Below, piece by piece: positions 6,997-15,135 of a stretch of DNA of 41,071 nucleotides. Source of the DNA: an uncultured Lachnospiraceae bacterium (GTDB lineage: Bacteria > Bacillota > Clostridia > Lachnospirales > Lachnospiraceae); the NCBI GenBank assembly GCA_902766175.1, contig CACXCJ010000081.1:1-41071 (forward strand), given 5' to 3'. The stretch's first letter is position 1, and each line of letters opens with the position of its first letter. Under the pieces are notes generated by a model, which saw only the letters and a program-made list of their open reading frames with translations, was not told where the DNA came from and did not search any database. The position numbers and the translations under genes were made by a program.

Positions 6997-9773
6997 ATTC
7001 AGCGGATAACCAGAATTTCAGCCGGAAGCCTGACAGCAGCGGAAAGCAGGTCCCGGAACACACAGAGCAGCAGAAACGAATTACGATCGGCATTCTTGCC
7101 CACGTCGACGCCGGAAAGACGACGCTCTCGGAGGCACTCCTCTTAAACGCGGGCGCCATCCGGAAGGCGGGACGCGTGGACCACGGGGATGCCTTTCTCG
7201 ACACAGATGAGCAGGAGAAGCAGCGGGGCATCACCATTTACAGCAAGCAGGCCGTGTTCCGGCACGGAGGCACCCTGTTTACGCTTCTGGACACGCCCGG
7301 GCACGTCGACTTTTCCTCGGAAACCGAGCGGGCGCTCCAGGTCCTGGATGCGGCAGTGCTGGTCGTCAGCGCGCCGGACGGCGTGCAGAGCCACACGCTC
7401 ACGCTCTGGAATCTCTTAAAAGCGTACCACATCCCGGTTTTCCTCTTTCTGAACAAGATGGACCAGCCGGGAACGGACCGCGCGGCAGCTCTTGCAGACC
7501 TGAGGAGCCGCCTGAACGGCGCTTTTCTCGATTTCAATTCTGATCTCACCTCTTCCGGGAGCCAGGAGGAGCTTGCCGTGCTCGACGAGCCCCTCCTGGA
7601 CCGCTATCTGGAAAAGAACATTCCCGTCTCGGAGGCGGACATCCGCCGCCTGATCCGGGAGCGGAAGCTCTTTCCCTGCTGGTTCGGCTCCGCCCTGAAA
7701 AATCAGGGGGTCGACGCCCTTCTGGACGGTCTGGACCGCTTCTCTTCCGCTGCGGACTACCCGGCGGAATTCGGCGCGCGCGTGTTCAAGATCACGAGAG
7801 ACCAGGGCACCCGCCTCACGTGGATGAAGATCACGGGCGGGACGCTTCTTCCGAAGACGGTGCTGAAGGAGACCGGGGAAAAGGCAGACCAGCTCCGCCT
7901 CTACTCCGGGAGCCGCTTCCAGACACTCTCCGAGGCGCCATCCGGCACCGTCCTCGCGGTCACCGGCCTGGAGAAAACGCGCGCCGGGGAAGGCCTCGGG
8001 ATCGAAAAAAACGGAAGGTTTCCGCTCTTGAGTCCGGTGCTCTCCTGCCGGGTCCTGCTTCCGGAGGGGACGGACGCCGCGGAAATGTACCCGGAATTCC
8101 GCAGGATCGAGGAGGAGGACCCGGAGCTGAAGGTTCTCTGGAACGAGCAGGCGGGAGAAATTCAGGTCCAGCTCATGGGGACTGTGCAGAAGGAGGTGCT
8201 CCGCGCCCTCGTGAAAAAGCGCTGCGGCGTCGAGATCGGGTTTGACCGCGGCACGATCGCCTACCGGGAGACGATCCGGGACACCGTGGAGGGCGTCGGG
8301 CACTTCGAGCCGCTCCGGCACTACGCGGAAGTCCATCTCCTTCTCGAGCCGGGAGAGCCCGGAAGCGGCGTTGTCTATTCCTCGAACGTGCGGACAGACA
8401 GCCTGGCCTCCAACTGGCAGCACCTCGTGCTCTCAAGTCTCGCGGAAAAGGTACATCTGGGCGTGCTCACCGGCTCTCCCATCACGGATGTCCGGATCAC
8501 ACTCGCCGCCGGACGCGCAAGCGAAAAGCACACGGAGGGCGGAGACTTCCGTGAGGCCTCCTGGAGAGCCGTGCGGAACGGCCTCATGCAGGCGCAGAGC
8601 GTCCTGCTCGAGCCCTGGTACACCTTCTCCCTCACGGTCCCGCAGGAGAACATCGGGCGCGCCCTGACAGACCTGGACCGCATGAGCGCACAGTTTGGCG
8701 TGAGCGGCACGTGTATCACGGGCAGGGCTCCCTTCTCGGAGATCATGAATTACGCGGATACTGTCCGCGCCTACACCAGGGGAAGCGGAAGCCTCACGCT
8801 CGCGTACGCAGGGTACTTTCCGTGCCACAACGAGGAGGAAGTGATCGCCGAAAGAAACTACATCCCGGAGCTTGATCCCGGAAACTCCGCGGATTCGGTC
8901 TTCTGCTCCCATGGCGTCGGGACGCTGGTCCCGTGGTATGAGGTGAAAGAGCACATGCATCTCCCGTCGGTCCTTGAGACGGAGGACGGAGAGCAGGAGA
9001 AGGCCGCCGAGGAGGCTGCGGCGGCCGCAAGGCGCAGAGCGGACGCCGGGGAGCCCGAGAGATTCCTGTCCGTCGAGGAGATCGATGAGATCATCAACCG
9101 GACCTTCTTCGCAAACCGCCGGTCCGAGACGCACAAGCGCCGCCCGTTTGCGAAGAGACGGCGCTTCAAGGAGACGATTGCCGCCGCAGGCGCGGGAAAT
9201 GCGGGCACCTCCGGCCGCGCGGAGGGAACGCTTCCAAAAAAGGCTGCCGCGCGGAAGGAGTACCTTCTCTGCGACGGCTACAACATCATCTTCTCCTGGG
9301 AGGAGCTGAACGCCCTCGCCGCGGTGAATATCGACAGCGCGCGCCTCGCCCTCATGGACATTCTCTCAAACTACCAGGGATACCGCGGGTGCGAGCTGAT
9401 TCTCGTCTTTGACGCCTACCGGATCGCAGGTCACAGGGAGGAGAATCTCGACTGGTACAATATCCACGTGGTCTACACGAAGGAGGCACAGACTGCGGAC
9501 AGCTACATCGAGCGCTTCTCGCACGACCACGCAAAGACCGACCGCGTCATCGTCGCGACGAGCGACGGCCTGGAGCAGATCATCGTGCGGAGCGCCGGAA
9601 GTGAGCTGATGTCCTCCCGTGACCTGCGGGAGGATGTCTTAAAGCGCGCCGGGACACCGGACACGATCCACCTCGACAATCCCGCTGCGCCAAAGAACCG
9701 TCCGCTCGGGGAAGCGCTGAAGCAGCTGAAGCAGAACGAGCAGCAGAATGAGAAGCAGAACGAAAAAAATTAG
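6993..9773 (+). CDS. TetM/EF-G-like ribosomal GTPase fused to a YacP/Rae1-type NYN ribonuclease domain
   Basis: 926 residues. Residues about 28-680 are a translation-factor GTPase of the TetM/TetO kind: G1 AHVDAGKTT (36-44), G2 RGITI, G3 DTPGH (100-104), G4 NKMD (154-157), then domains II-V like EF-G. Residues 757-915 match B. subtilis YacP (Rae1), an endonuclease that cuts mRNA in the ribosomal A site: DGYN (761-764), YQGYRGCELILVFDA, TADSYIE, VATSDGLEQ, with all four acidic residues kept. A charged low-complexity linker (about 680-750) joins them. The start is a TTG with AGAGGA four bases upstream; no Met lies before the P-loop. The order suggests a factor that binds the A site and brings its own nuclease, perhaps for rescue or mRNA surveillance. 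Tetracycline resistance is possible but not shown. Confidence 0.88.
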   Translation: MNSADNQNFSRKPDSSGKQVPEHTEQQKRITIGILAHVDAGKTTLSEALLLNAGAIRKAGRVDHGDAFLDTDEQEKQRGITIYSKQAVFRHGGTLFTLLDTPGHVDFSSETERALQVLDAAVLVVSAPDGVQSHTLTLWNLLKAYHIPVFLFLNKMDQPGTDRAAALADLRSRLNGAFLDFNSDLTSSGSQEELAVLDEPLLDRYLEKNIPVSEADIRRLIRERKLFPCWFGSALKNQGVDALLDGLDRFSSAADYPAEFGARVFKITRDQGTRLTWMKITGGTLLPKTVLKETGEKADQLRLYSGSRFQTLSEAPSGTVLAVTGLEKTRAGEGLGIEKNGRFPLLSPVLSCRVLLPEGTDAAEMYPEFRRIEEEDPELKVLWNEQAGEIQVQLMGTVQKEVLRALVKKRCGVEIGFDRGTIAYRETIRDTVEGVGHFEPLRHYAEVHLLLEPGEPGSGVVYSSNVRTDSLASNWQHLVLSSLAEKVHLGVLTGSPITDVRITLAAGRASEKHTEGGDFREASWRAVRNGLMQAQSVLLEPWYTFSLTVPQENIGRALTDLDRMSAQFGVSGTCITGRAPFSEIMNYADTVRAYTRGSGSLTLAYAGYFPCHNEEEVIAERNYIPELDPGNSADSVFCSHGVGTLVPWYEVKEHMHLPSVLETEDGEQEKAAEEAAAAARRRADAGEPERFLSVEEIDEIINRTFFANRRSETHKRRPFAKRRRFKETIAAAGAGNAGTSGRAEGTLPKKAAARKEYLLCDGYNIIFSWEELNALAAVNIDSARLALMDILSNYQGYRGCELILVFDAYRIAGHREENLDWYNIHVVYTKEAQTADSYIERFSHDHAKTDRVIVATSDGLEQIIVRSAGSELMSSRDLREDVLKRAGTPDTIHLDNPAAPKNRPLGEALKQLKQNEQQNEKQNEKN

Positions 9774-9807
9774 CTCCTGAAATCAGCGCCTGAAGCAGAG
9801 CAGAAAG

Positions 9808-9846
9808 AACCGTCTCTCCCGCCGAAACAGGAAGAGACGGTTTTTC
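9808..9846. terminator. Bidirectional terminator between convergent genes
   Basis: A 10-bp perfect stem AACCGTCTCT/AGAGACGGTT (9808-9817 and 9833-9842) with a 15-nt loop. On the plus strand it is followed by TTT; on the minus strand the same stem is followed by CTTTCT. It lies between the ends of the GTPase fusion and the molybdenum hydroxylase. Confidence 0.8.
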
Positions 9847-9851
9847 AGAAC

Positions 9852-12653
9852 TCAGCTTCCGTATTTCTCTCTGCACGCTTCCGCGACGTCCCCCGGCTTC
9901 ACCGGCAGCGTCCGAAACCACCTCCCCGTCGCGTTGTAGAGCGCGTGCGTGATCGCCGGGAGCGGAGGTGTGAGAACCACCTCTCCGATGGACTTTGCGC
10001 CGAAGGGACCGGATTTCTCGTAGCTCGGGAGAATCTCCACACGGATGCGGCCGAAGTCATTTCTCGTCGGGATCCGGTACTGGAGAAACGAGTTCTCGCG
10101 CATGCGGCCCTCCGGGGTGTAGCTCACCTGTTCCGTGAGGGTCATACCGATCCCCTGAAGAATGCCGCCCTCCGTCTGCACCCGGGCAAGGTTCACATTC
10201 AGCGGGGTCCCGCAGTCGACGCACGCATCGAACGAAAGCACCTTCACGCCTCCCGTCTCCGGGTCCACCTCGATCTCCGCGGCACCCGCCATGAACGGCG
10301 GCGGCGAGAGCGGCGAGCTGTGCGTCACAGAGGCCTCCAGCGCCGTGTTATTCGCGCACATGGAATCTGTCGCGATCTCCTCCAGGGAAATCCGCTTTCC
10401 GGCGTCAGACACGCTGAAGACAGAGGTTCCGTCAAAATCTGCATCTTCCGCGGAAATTTTGAGCTTCTCCGCGCCGAACGCGGTGATCTTCTCCCTCAGC
10501 CTCCGCGCGCAGAGCTCCACCGCCTTACCGGTCACATAGGCCGTGCTTGATGCGTAGGAGCCAGAGTCGTAGGGGGAGGTGTCCGTGTCAATCGGAGCCG
10601 TCACGACGCGCTCCGCGCCGCACTCCAGGACCTCCGCGGCGATCTGCGCGAGCGTCGTGTCGCACCCGGTCCCCATATCCGCCGCGCCGATCCGGAGCGT
10701 GTAGAAGCAGCCGTCATTTAACTTCATCGCAGCGCTGCCGACATCGACCGCGGCAATTCCGGAGCCCTGCATCGCCATGCCGATGCCGACCGCCCGGATT
10801 TTCCCGTCCGGCGTCCGGTAAGCGGGGTACTTCCTGTTCCACTGAATCATCTCCCGGACCCGCCCGACGCACCGGTCCAGCGCACAGCTTGTGAGCACCG
10901 TCCCATCATAGGCCGGCATGAGGTCGCCCTCCCGCACCATGTTCTGAAGGCGCAGCCGGATCGGATCCATGCCGATCCTGTCCGCGAATTCGCTGATGCA
11001 GGACTCCACCGCGAACGTCCCCTGCGGGGCGCCGTAGCCGCGGAACGCGCCCGCGCTCATGAGATTCGTGTAGACGACGTCGTAGGTAAACCGGAACGCG
11101 TCGAGGTGCGAGTAGAGCGGGATGGACTTGTGCCCGGAGAGCCCCACCGTCGTAGGCCCGTGCTCCCCGTACGCGCCGGTGTTTGAGAGGGTATGGACCT
11201 CGATCGCGCGGATCCTTCCGTCCCGCATGCCCCCGACCCGGCAGTGCACCTCCATTTCGTGCCGCGGGCTGGAGGCGGTCTGCGACTCCTCTCTCGTGAA
11301 GATGATTTTGCTCGGTCTCTTCAGCTTCCACGTGACAAACGCCGGGTAGATCTCCGAAATTGCCGACTGCTTCGCGCCGAATCCGCCGCCGATCCTCGGC
11401 TTTTTCACGCGGATCAGGGACTTGGGAATTCCGAGCGCGTTCGCTATGATTCTCCTGCAGTGAAAGATGATCTGCGTCGAGCTCACGACCTCGAGGCGCC
11501 CAGCCTCATCGATGCGGCAGAAAGTCCGGAACGTCTCCATCATGGCCTGCTGGCAGGCCTGTGTGTGAAAGACGCGGTCAATGACGACATCACACGCATG
11601 CAGGACGCCTTCCAGGTCACCGCCCTCGTCGCACCCGCTCGCGCAGAGATTCCGCCTCGCGTCTGCGCCGCAGGGAACCTGCGAGACCCAGTTCTTCTCC
11701 GGATGCACCAGAACCGGATTGTCCTTCGCCTGATGAAAATCCAGCACCGGCTCAAGTACCCGGTACTTCACGCGGACTGCCCTCAGCGCGCGGTCCACGC
11801 ACTTCTCATTTTCTCCGGCGACGATCGCGACCGTGTCCCCCGCGAAGCGGACGTGGCGGTCGATGAGAAGCCGGTCACAGGGACTCAGCTCCGGGTAGGT
11901 CTGTCCCGCGAGCGTAAAGCGCGGACTGTCCTGCGGCACATCCTCCCAGGTGTAGACCGCCGCAATCCCGGGAATCCTCCGCGCGGCGGAGGTGTCGATC
12001 TCCTCCACGACGGCGTTTGCGTGCGGGGACCGGAGAAGCTTCACGATCAGGCAGTTCTCCGGGGCTATGTCGTCCATGTACACCGGCTTTCCGGTGACGA
12101 GCTGCATCGCGTCCTTCTTCCGGATCGGCTGCCCCACCACGCGGAGCGGCCTTCCACTCTCATCTGTGAGGTGCAGCTTCGGCAGGGCATGCTCCGGGCG
12201 GCCTTTTCTCCACGCGATGTACGCCTTTATCGCGCGGAGCTGCCCCTCATAGCCCGAGCAGCGGCACAGATTTCCCTCGAGCGCCCTGCGGATTTTTTCC
12301 TCCGAGGGATCCGGGTCCTCCCGCAGAAGCGCAATCTCCATCATGAGAAGCCCCGGGTTGCAGAAGCCGCACTGCTCCGCACCCTGCTCCGCGAGAAAGC
12401 CGCCGAGAAGCTCTGCCTCCTTCTGCACCCCCTCAAGCGTCGTAACGGAGTGTCCCTCCGCGCGCGCAGCCATGACACCGCAGGAAAGCACCGGCTTCCC
12501 GTCAAGGAGCACCGTGCACAGACCGCATCCCTCTGTCTCGCACCCGCATTTCACGCTCTTCATGCCTGCGTCCCGGAGGAAGTTTAAGAGCAGCGTGTCC
12601 GGGGAAACCTCCCGGGACATCTTTCTGCCGTTTACAAACATGGAAACGATCAT
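9852..12653 (-). CDS. Xanthine dehydrogenase-family molybdenum hydroxylase, fused [2Fe-2S] and Mo-cofactor subunits (XdhD-like)
   Basis: 933-residue catalytic subunit of a molybdenum hydroxylase, probably acting on a purine or another N-heterocycle. Residues 1-150 are the two-cluster iron-sulfur domain: plant-type ferredoxin cysteines at 38, 43, 46 and 58, and the second cluster at Cys95, 98, 130 and 132 (QCGFCNPG, CRCSGY). From about 165 the molybdopterin domains follow, with PRIGGGFGAKQ, GAFRGYGAPQG and the catalytic Glu891 in GAKSIGE. This fusion, paired with a separate FAD subunit, resembles E. coli XdhD/YgfM. The start overlaps the end of the FAD gene (ATGA). yqeB and yqeC elsewhere in the window suggest the selenium-dependent type; the substrate is unproven. 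Confidence 0.9.
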   Translation of the reverse strand: MIVSMFVNGRKMSREVSPDTLLLNFLRDAGMKSVKCGCETEGCGLCTVLLDGKPVLSCGVMAARAEGHSVTTLEGVQKEAELLGGFLAEQGAEQCGFCNPGLLMMEIALLREDPDPSEEKIRRALEGNLCRCSGYEGQLRAIKAYIAWRKGRPEHALPKLHLTDESGRPLRVVGQPIRKKDAMQLVTGKPVYMDDIAPENCLIVKLLRSPHANAVVEEIDTSAARRIPGIAAVYTWEDVPQDSPRFTLAGQTYPELSPCDRLLIDRHVRFAGDTVAIVAGENEKCVDRALRAVRVKYRVLEPVLDFHQAKDNPVLVHPEKNWVSQVPCGADARRNLCASGCDEGGDLEGVLHACDVVIDRVFHTQACQQAMMETFRTFCRIDEAGRLEVVSSTQIIFHCRRIIANALGIPKSLIRVKKPRIGGGFGAKQSAISEIYPAFVTWKLKRPSKIIFTREESQTASSPRHEMEVHCRVGGMRDGRIRAIEVHTLSNTGAYGEHGPTTVGLSGHKSIPLYSHLDAFRFTYDVVYTNLMSAGAFRGYGAPQGTFAVESCISEFADRIGMDPIRLRLQNMVREGDLMPAYDGTVLTSCALDRCVGRVREMIQWNRKYPAYRTPDGKIRAVGIGMAMQGSGIAAVDVGSAAMKLNDGCFYTLRIGAADMGTGCDTTLAQIAAEVLECGAERVVTAPIDTDTSPYDSGSYASSTAYVTGKAVELCARRLREKITAFGAEKLKISAEDADFDGTSVFSVSDAGKRISLEEIATDSMCANNTALEASVTHSSPLSPPPFMAGAAEIEVDPETGGVKVLSFDACVDCGTPLNVNLARVQTEGGILQGIGMTLTEQVSYTPEGRMRENSFLQYRIPTRNDFGRIRVEILPSYEKSGPFGAKSIGEVVLTPPLPAITHALYNATGRWFRTLPVKPGDVAEACREKYGS

Positions 12654-13636
12654 GCGCGCGCCTCCTCCCTGCTGCCCCGCTGCTTTCTTACAGATGTCCT
12701 CCCCGCTCCTCCGGCGGCTGCCCGCTCCGCCGCCTCAAGCAGTGCGCGCCTCGTGAGCACGCGGACCAGGTGCGACCGGAACTCCGCGCTTCCGCGCATG
12801 TTGGATTCCGTCGGGACGACAGTTGACGCGTACGCACCGTACTCCGCCGCGCTGCGGACGCTGCCCTCAGGCGGCGCGGGGACAGCCATGGCCTCCAGCG
12901 GCCGCGCACCGACAATCACGCGGACCCTGCTGAAATCCGGCGTGCGCACGCCATTCTCAGCCTTTTTTTCCGCGGAGGCCGGTGGTGCGCAGGGTGCTCT
13001 CCCGAGTGCAGAAGCATCTCCCCGCACGTTCTCTCCCGCACATTCCATCGCACAGATTCTCTCCGCCTCCTCCTCCGGCACAGCAGCGGAGACATTCAGC
13101 ACGGGGAGATCTGTCACCGTATTTCGGAAGCTCTGATAGGAAAATCCCATCCCCGTTCTTTTCGGGACGAGGATGCGCACCAGAATGTCCCGGTCCTTCT
13201 CAAGGGAAAGGAAGTCTCCGAGCGGCATCACCCCGCCGCGGAAGAGCTCCACGGAGGAATCCAGCGCGAGAAAAACCGTCAGGAGGTCAGAGAAGCCGAA
13301 GCGGCCCCAGATGCTCCCGCCGATCGTCGCGAGGTTCCGGAACTGAACTCCCACAATTCCGCGCACTGCCGAGCGCACTGCGCCGCACGCGAAGCGGTTC
13401 AGCGCTTCATTTCTCTCGAGCTCCCCGAGCGTCACCATGCTTCCGATGGAAAAGGAGTCCGCCTCCTCCGCGACCGCATCCAGGCCGAGCCCGGAGAGGT
13501 CAATCGCGGTATTCACCGCCGCATGGCTCATCCTGAGCCACATCATCCCGCCGAGAACGCAGTTGGTTTTTTTCTGATTCAGTTCCCAGGCCTCCTCGAG
13601 GCTCGTCGCTCTCACGTAATTCTTAATGTCCAGCAT
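12650..13636 (-). CDS. FAD-binding subunit of the molybdenum hydroxylase (YgfM/XdhB-like)
   Basis: Electron-transfer subunit of the xanthine dehydrogenase-type complex. 328 residues: FAD-binding PCMH fold with NCVLGGMMWL (25-34) and RNLATIGGSIWG (100-111), then a C-terminal CO-dehydrogenase flavoprotein-like domain with SFRNTVTDLPVLNVS. Between about residues 198 and 236 there is a low-complexity Ala/Pro/Lys insertion that interrupts the usual fold; related subunits are nearer 260-290 residues. GGGAGGA lies just before the ATG and overlaps the end of the plsY-like gene 12 bp upstream. The stop overlaps the start of the catalytic subunit, so the two are translationally coupled. Confidence 0.88.
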   Translation of the reverse strand: MLDIKNYVRATSLEEAWELNQKKTNCVLGGMMWLRMSHAAVNTAIDLSGLGLDAVAEEADSFSIGSMVTLGELERNEALNRFACGAVRSAVRGIVGVQFRNLATIGGSIWGRFGFSDLLTVFLALDSSVELFRGGVMPLGDFLSLEKDRDILVRILVPKRTGMGFSYQSFRNTVTDLPVLNVSAAVPEEEAERICAMECAGENVRGDASALGRAPCAPPASAEKKAENGVRTPDFSRVRVIVGARPLEAMAVPAPPEGSVRSAAEYGAYASTVVPTESNMRGSAEFRSHLVRVLTRRALLEAAERAAAGGAGRTSVRKQRGSREEARA

Positions 13637-13648
13637 GCTTCCTCCCAG

Positions 13649-14314
13649 TCATTTCTGCACATTTTTTCTGCCGAACTTTTTCCGGATCGCGGCCGGAACA
13701 TCCGTCTTCGGGCAGGTTCCGCCCGGAATCAGCAGGATATCGGAGTGCTTTGTCACGGAGATCACCGCAATGAGCCCGATCACCGCCGCTTTTTCCATGT
13801 GCCCCTCCAGAACCAGAAGAAGGGTGAAGACAACCGGGATTGCCGCGCCTCCGAGGCAGAGATATTTCGTGAAAAGCACCACAGCGAGCCCCGACAGAAC
13901 GGACACCGCCCCGGAGAGCGGCTCGATGAGAAAGAATCCGATACAGCTCGAGGCGACGCCCTTCCCCCCGTTAAATTTTCTCCAGAACGGGTAGTCGTGC
14001 CCCACGATGCAGCCCGCCGCCGCATAGAGTGCCGCCGCGTCCCCGATGCTTCCGGAGAACCAGCGCCGTGCCAGGAAGACCGCCGCGATGCACTTCAGGA
14101 GATCCCCCGCCAGTGTGCAGATCCCCGGCACAAATCCGAGATTTTCCATGATATTCGCCATCCCCGGATTCCCGGACCGGCCGATCTCTGACGCGGACTT
14201 TCCCGTCAGAACACGCGCCGTGATCTCCCCGGTCAGAATGCATCCGAGAAAGTAACCAATCAGGAACGAGAACACCCTCCCCCGGAGAAGCTCCGGAACC
14301 AGTGCATTTTCCAT
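13649..14314 (-). CDS. PlsY-family glycerol-3-phosphate acyltransferase
   Basis: Predicted membrane acyltransferase that moves an acyl group from acyl-phosphate to glycerol 3-phosphate in phospholipid synthesis. 221 residues with several hydrophobic helices. The PlsY signatures are present: SGNPGMANIMENLG (about 47-60, the SGNxGxxN-type loop), and GHDYPFWRKFNGGKGVA (about 104-120). PlsY usually reads G-A/T-N-V-x-R in the first loop; the GMANIMENLG form here marks a divergent paralogue, so housekeeping PlsY may be elsewhere. It lies 10 bp after the PAP2 gene and 12 bp before the hydroxylase genes. Confidence 0.82.
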   Translation of the reverse strand: MENALVPELLRGRVFSFLIGYFLGCILTGEITARVLTGKSASEIGRSGNPGMANIMENLGFVPGICTLAGDLLKCIAAVFLARRWFSGSIGDAAALYAAAGCIVGHDYPFWRKFNGGKGVASSCIGFFLIEPLSGAVSVLSGLAVVLFTKYLCLGGAAIPVVFTLLLVLEGHMEKAAVIGLIAVISVTKHSDILLIPGGTCPKTDVPAAIRKKFGRKNVQK

Positions 14315-14324
14315 TTATTCCGCC

Positions 14325-14948
14325 TCACCCCGCGGCAAATGCCGCAAACGGGACGGCCGGGAACAGGCGCCCGATCCCCCAGCAGAGAAGTGCCACCGGC
14401 AGCGCGCTGATCACATCGATCACCGCGTGCTGCTTTGTGCACATGGTTGAGATCACGACGAGAAGCGAAATGAGGACCGCCAGGCCACCTGCCGCATGCG
14501 GGAGCGCACTGCAGAGGAAGGCCGCCAGAATCACAAGATAACACTGGGAGCAGTGAAGGCTCGGCGCGCAGTTCAAGCCCCTGTAGCTCCCCCGGTACAC
14601 GAGCTTCATGACAAACCCGGAGATGGTGTCCGGCGGGACCGGCCGGGTGAAGGACGTCGGATAGAGGAGATAAATCAGGACGCTCAGCACGTCATCCGCG
14701 ATCACCGCGCTGATGTACCTGAGGTAGACCGCGCGGTCCGTGTAATAAACTGCCAGCGGAAAGAAAAAGATGAGCGGAAACCAGAGAATGTAGGCGAACA
14801 CCCAGGCGGGCACAAACGGGATTCTCCGATCCACCGCAAAATAGACATTGTGCGGCTTCCTCTGAAATTTTTCCGAACCGAAGTACAGAATGCTCTGGCA
14901 CAGCAGGAGGAGCGCCTGCAGGAGGGCGAGTCTCAGAAATTCTTTCAT
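14325..14948 (-). CDS. PAP2-family membrane phosphatase
   Basis: Integral membrane phosphatase of the phosphatidic acid phosphatase type 2 superfamily, probably acting on a lipid or polyprenyl phosphate. 207 residues with about five or six hydrophobic helices. Catalytic motifs: FTRPVPP (first), APSLHCSQ (second, PSxH) and TKQHAVIDV (third, SRxxxxxHxxxD type, with His and Asp kept). The frame could begin at a GTG 14 codons upstream, but the ATG at 14948 has GGGAGA at proper spacing. Adjacent to a PlsY-like acyltransferase, so the pair may act on phosphatidate metabolism. A promoter lies about 120 bp upstream. Confidence 0.85.
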   Translation of the reverse strand: MKEFLRLALLQALLLLCQSILYFGSEKFQRKPHNVYFAVDRRIPFVPAWVFAYILWFPLIFFFPLAVYYTDRAVYLRYISAVIADDVLSVLIYLLYPTSFTRPVPPDTISGFVMKLVYRGSYRGLNCAPSLHCSQCYLVILAAFLCSALPHAAGGLAVLISLLVVISTMCTKQHAVIDVISALPVALLCWGIGRLFPAVPFAAFAAG

Positions 14949-15066
14949 ATATTTCTCCCGTATCCGGGAAGATTCCCGGAAAAAGACCACAGGACCATAA
15001 GGATGATATGGGAAAACTCACGGGCTGGCAAGCAGATTTTCCAGCCATGAATTCCGGAACTCATCT

Positions 15067-15095
15067 ATCATAGTCTATTTTCCGCAGAACTGCAA
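15067..15095 (-). promoter_or_regulatory. Promoter of the PAP2-PlsY-hydroxylase operon
   Basis: Minus-strand TTGCAG (15090-15095) and TATGAT (15067-15072) spaced by 17 bp. The -35 sits directly in the T-tract of the terminator of the upstream nhaC-like gene. Confidence 0.65.
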
Positions 15096-15122
15096 AAAAA
15101 GCCGGGCGCCTGTGCGCCCGGC
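15094..15122 (-). terminator. Terminator of the NhaC-type antiporter gene
   Basis: Nine-bp perfect stem GCCGGGCGC/GCGCCCGGC (15101-15109 and 15114-15122), 4-nt loop, followed on the minus strand by seven T residues. It begins about 14 bp after the antiporter stop codon. Confidence 0.9.
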
Positions 15123-15135
15123 CGTGAACCCCCAC

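Noticed and set aside
6993..9773. Calling the GTPase fusion an acquired tetracycline-resistance gene
   Set aside because: GTPase motifs fit TetM-like proteins, but the nuclease fusion, coupling to a transporter gene, base composition like the neighbours, and absence of mobile-element sequence argue for a resident gene. Resistance cannot be read from the sequence.
11193..12587. Long plus-strand frame of 464 codons opposite the molybdenum hydroxylase, and similar long antisense frames at 2997-4175, 22527-23891 and 29389-30924
   Set aside because: These are shadows caused by GC-rich codon use; translations are Arg/His/Asp-rich without domains, and the opposite strand encodes clear families.
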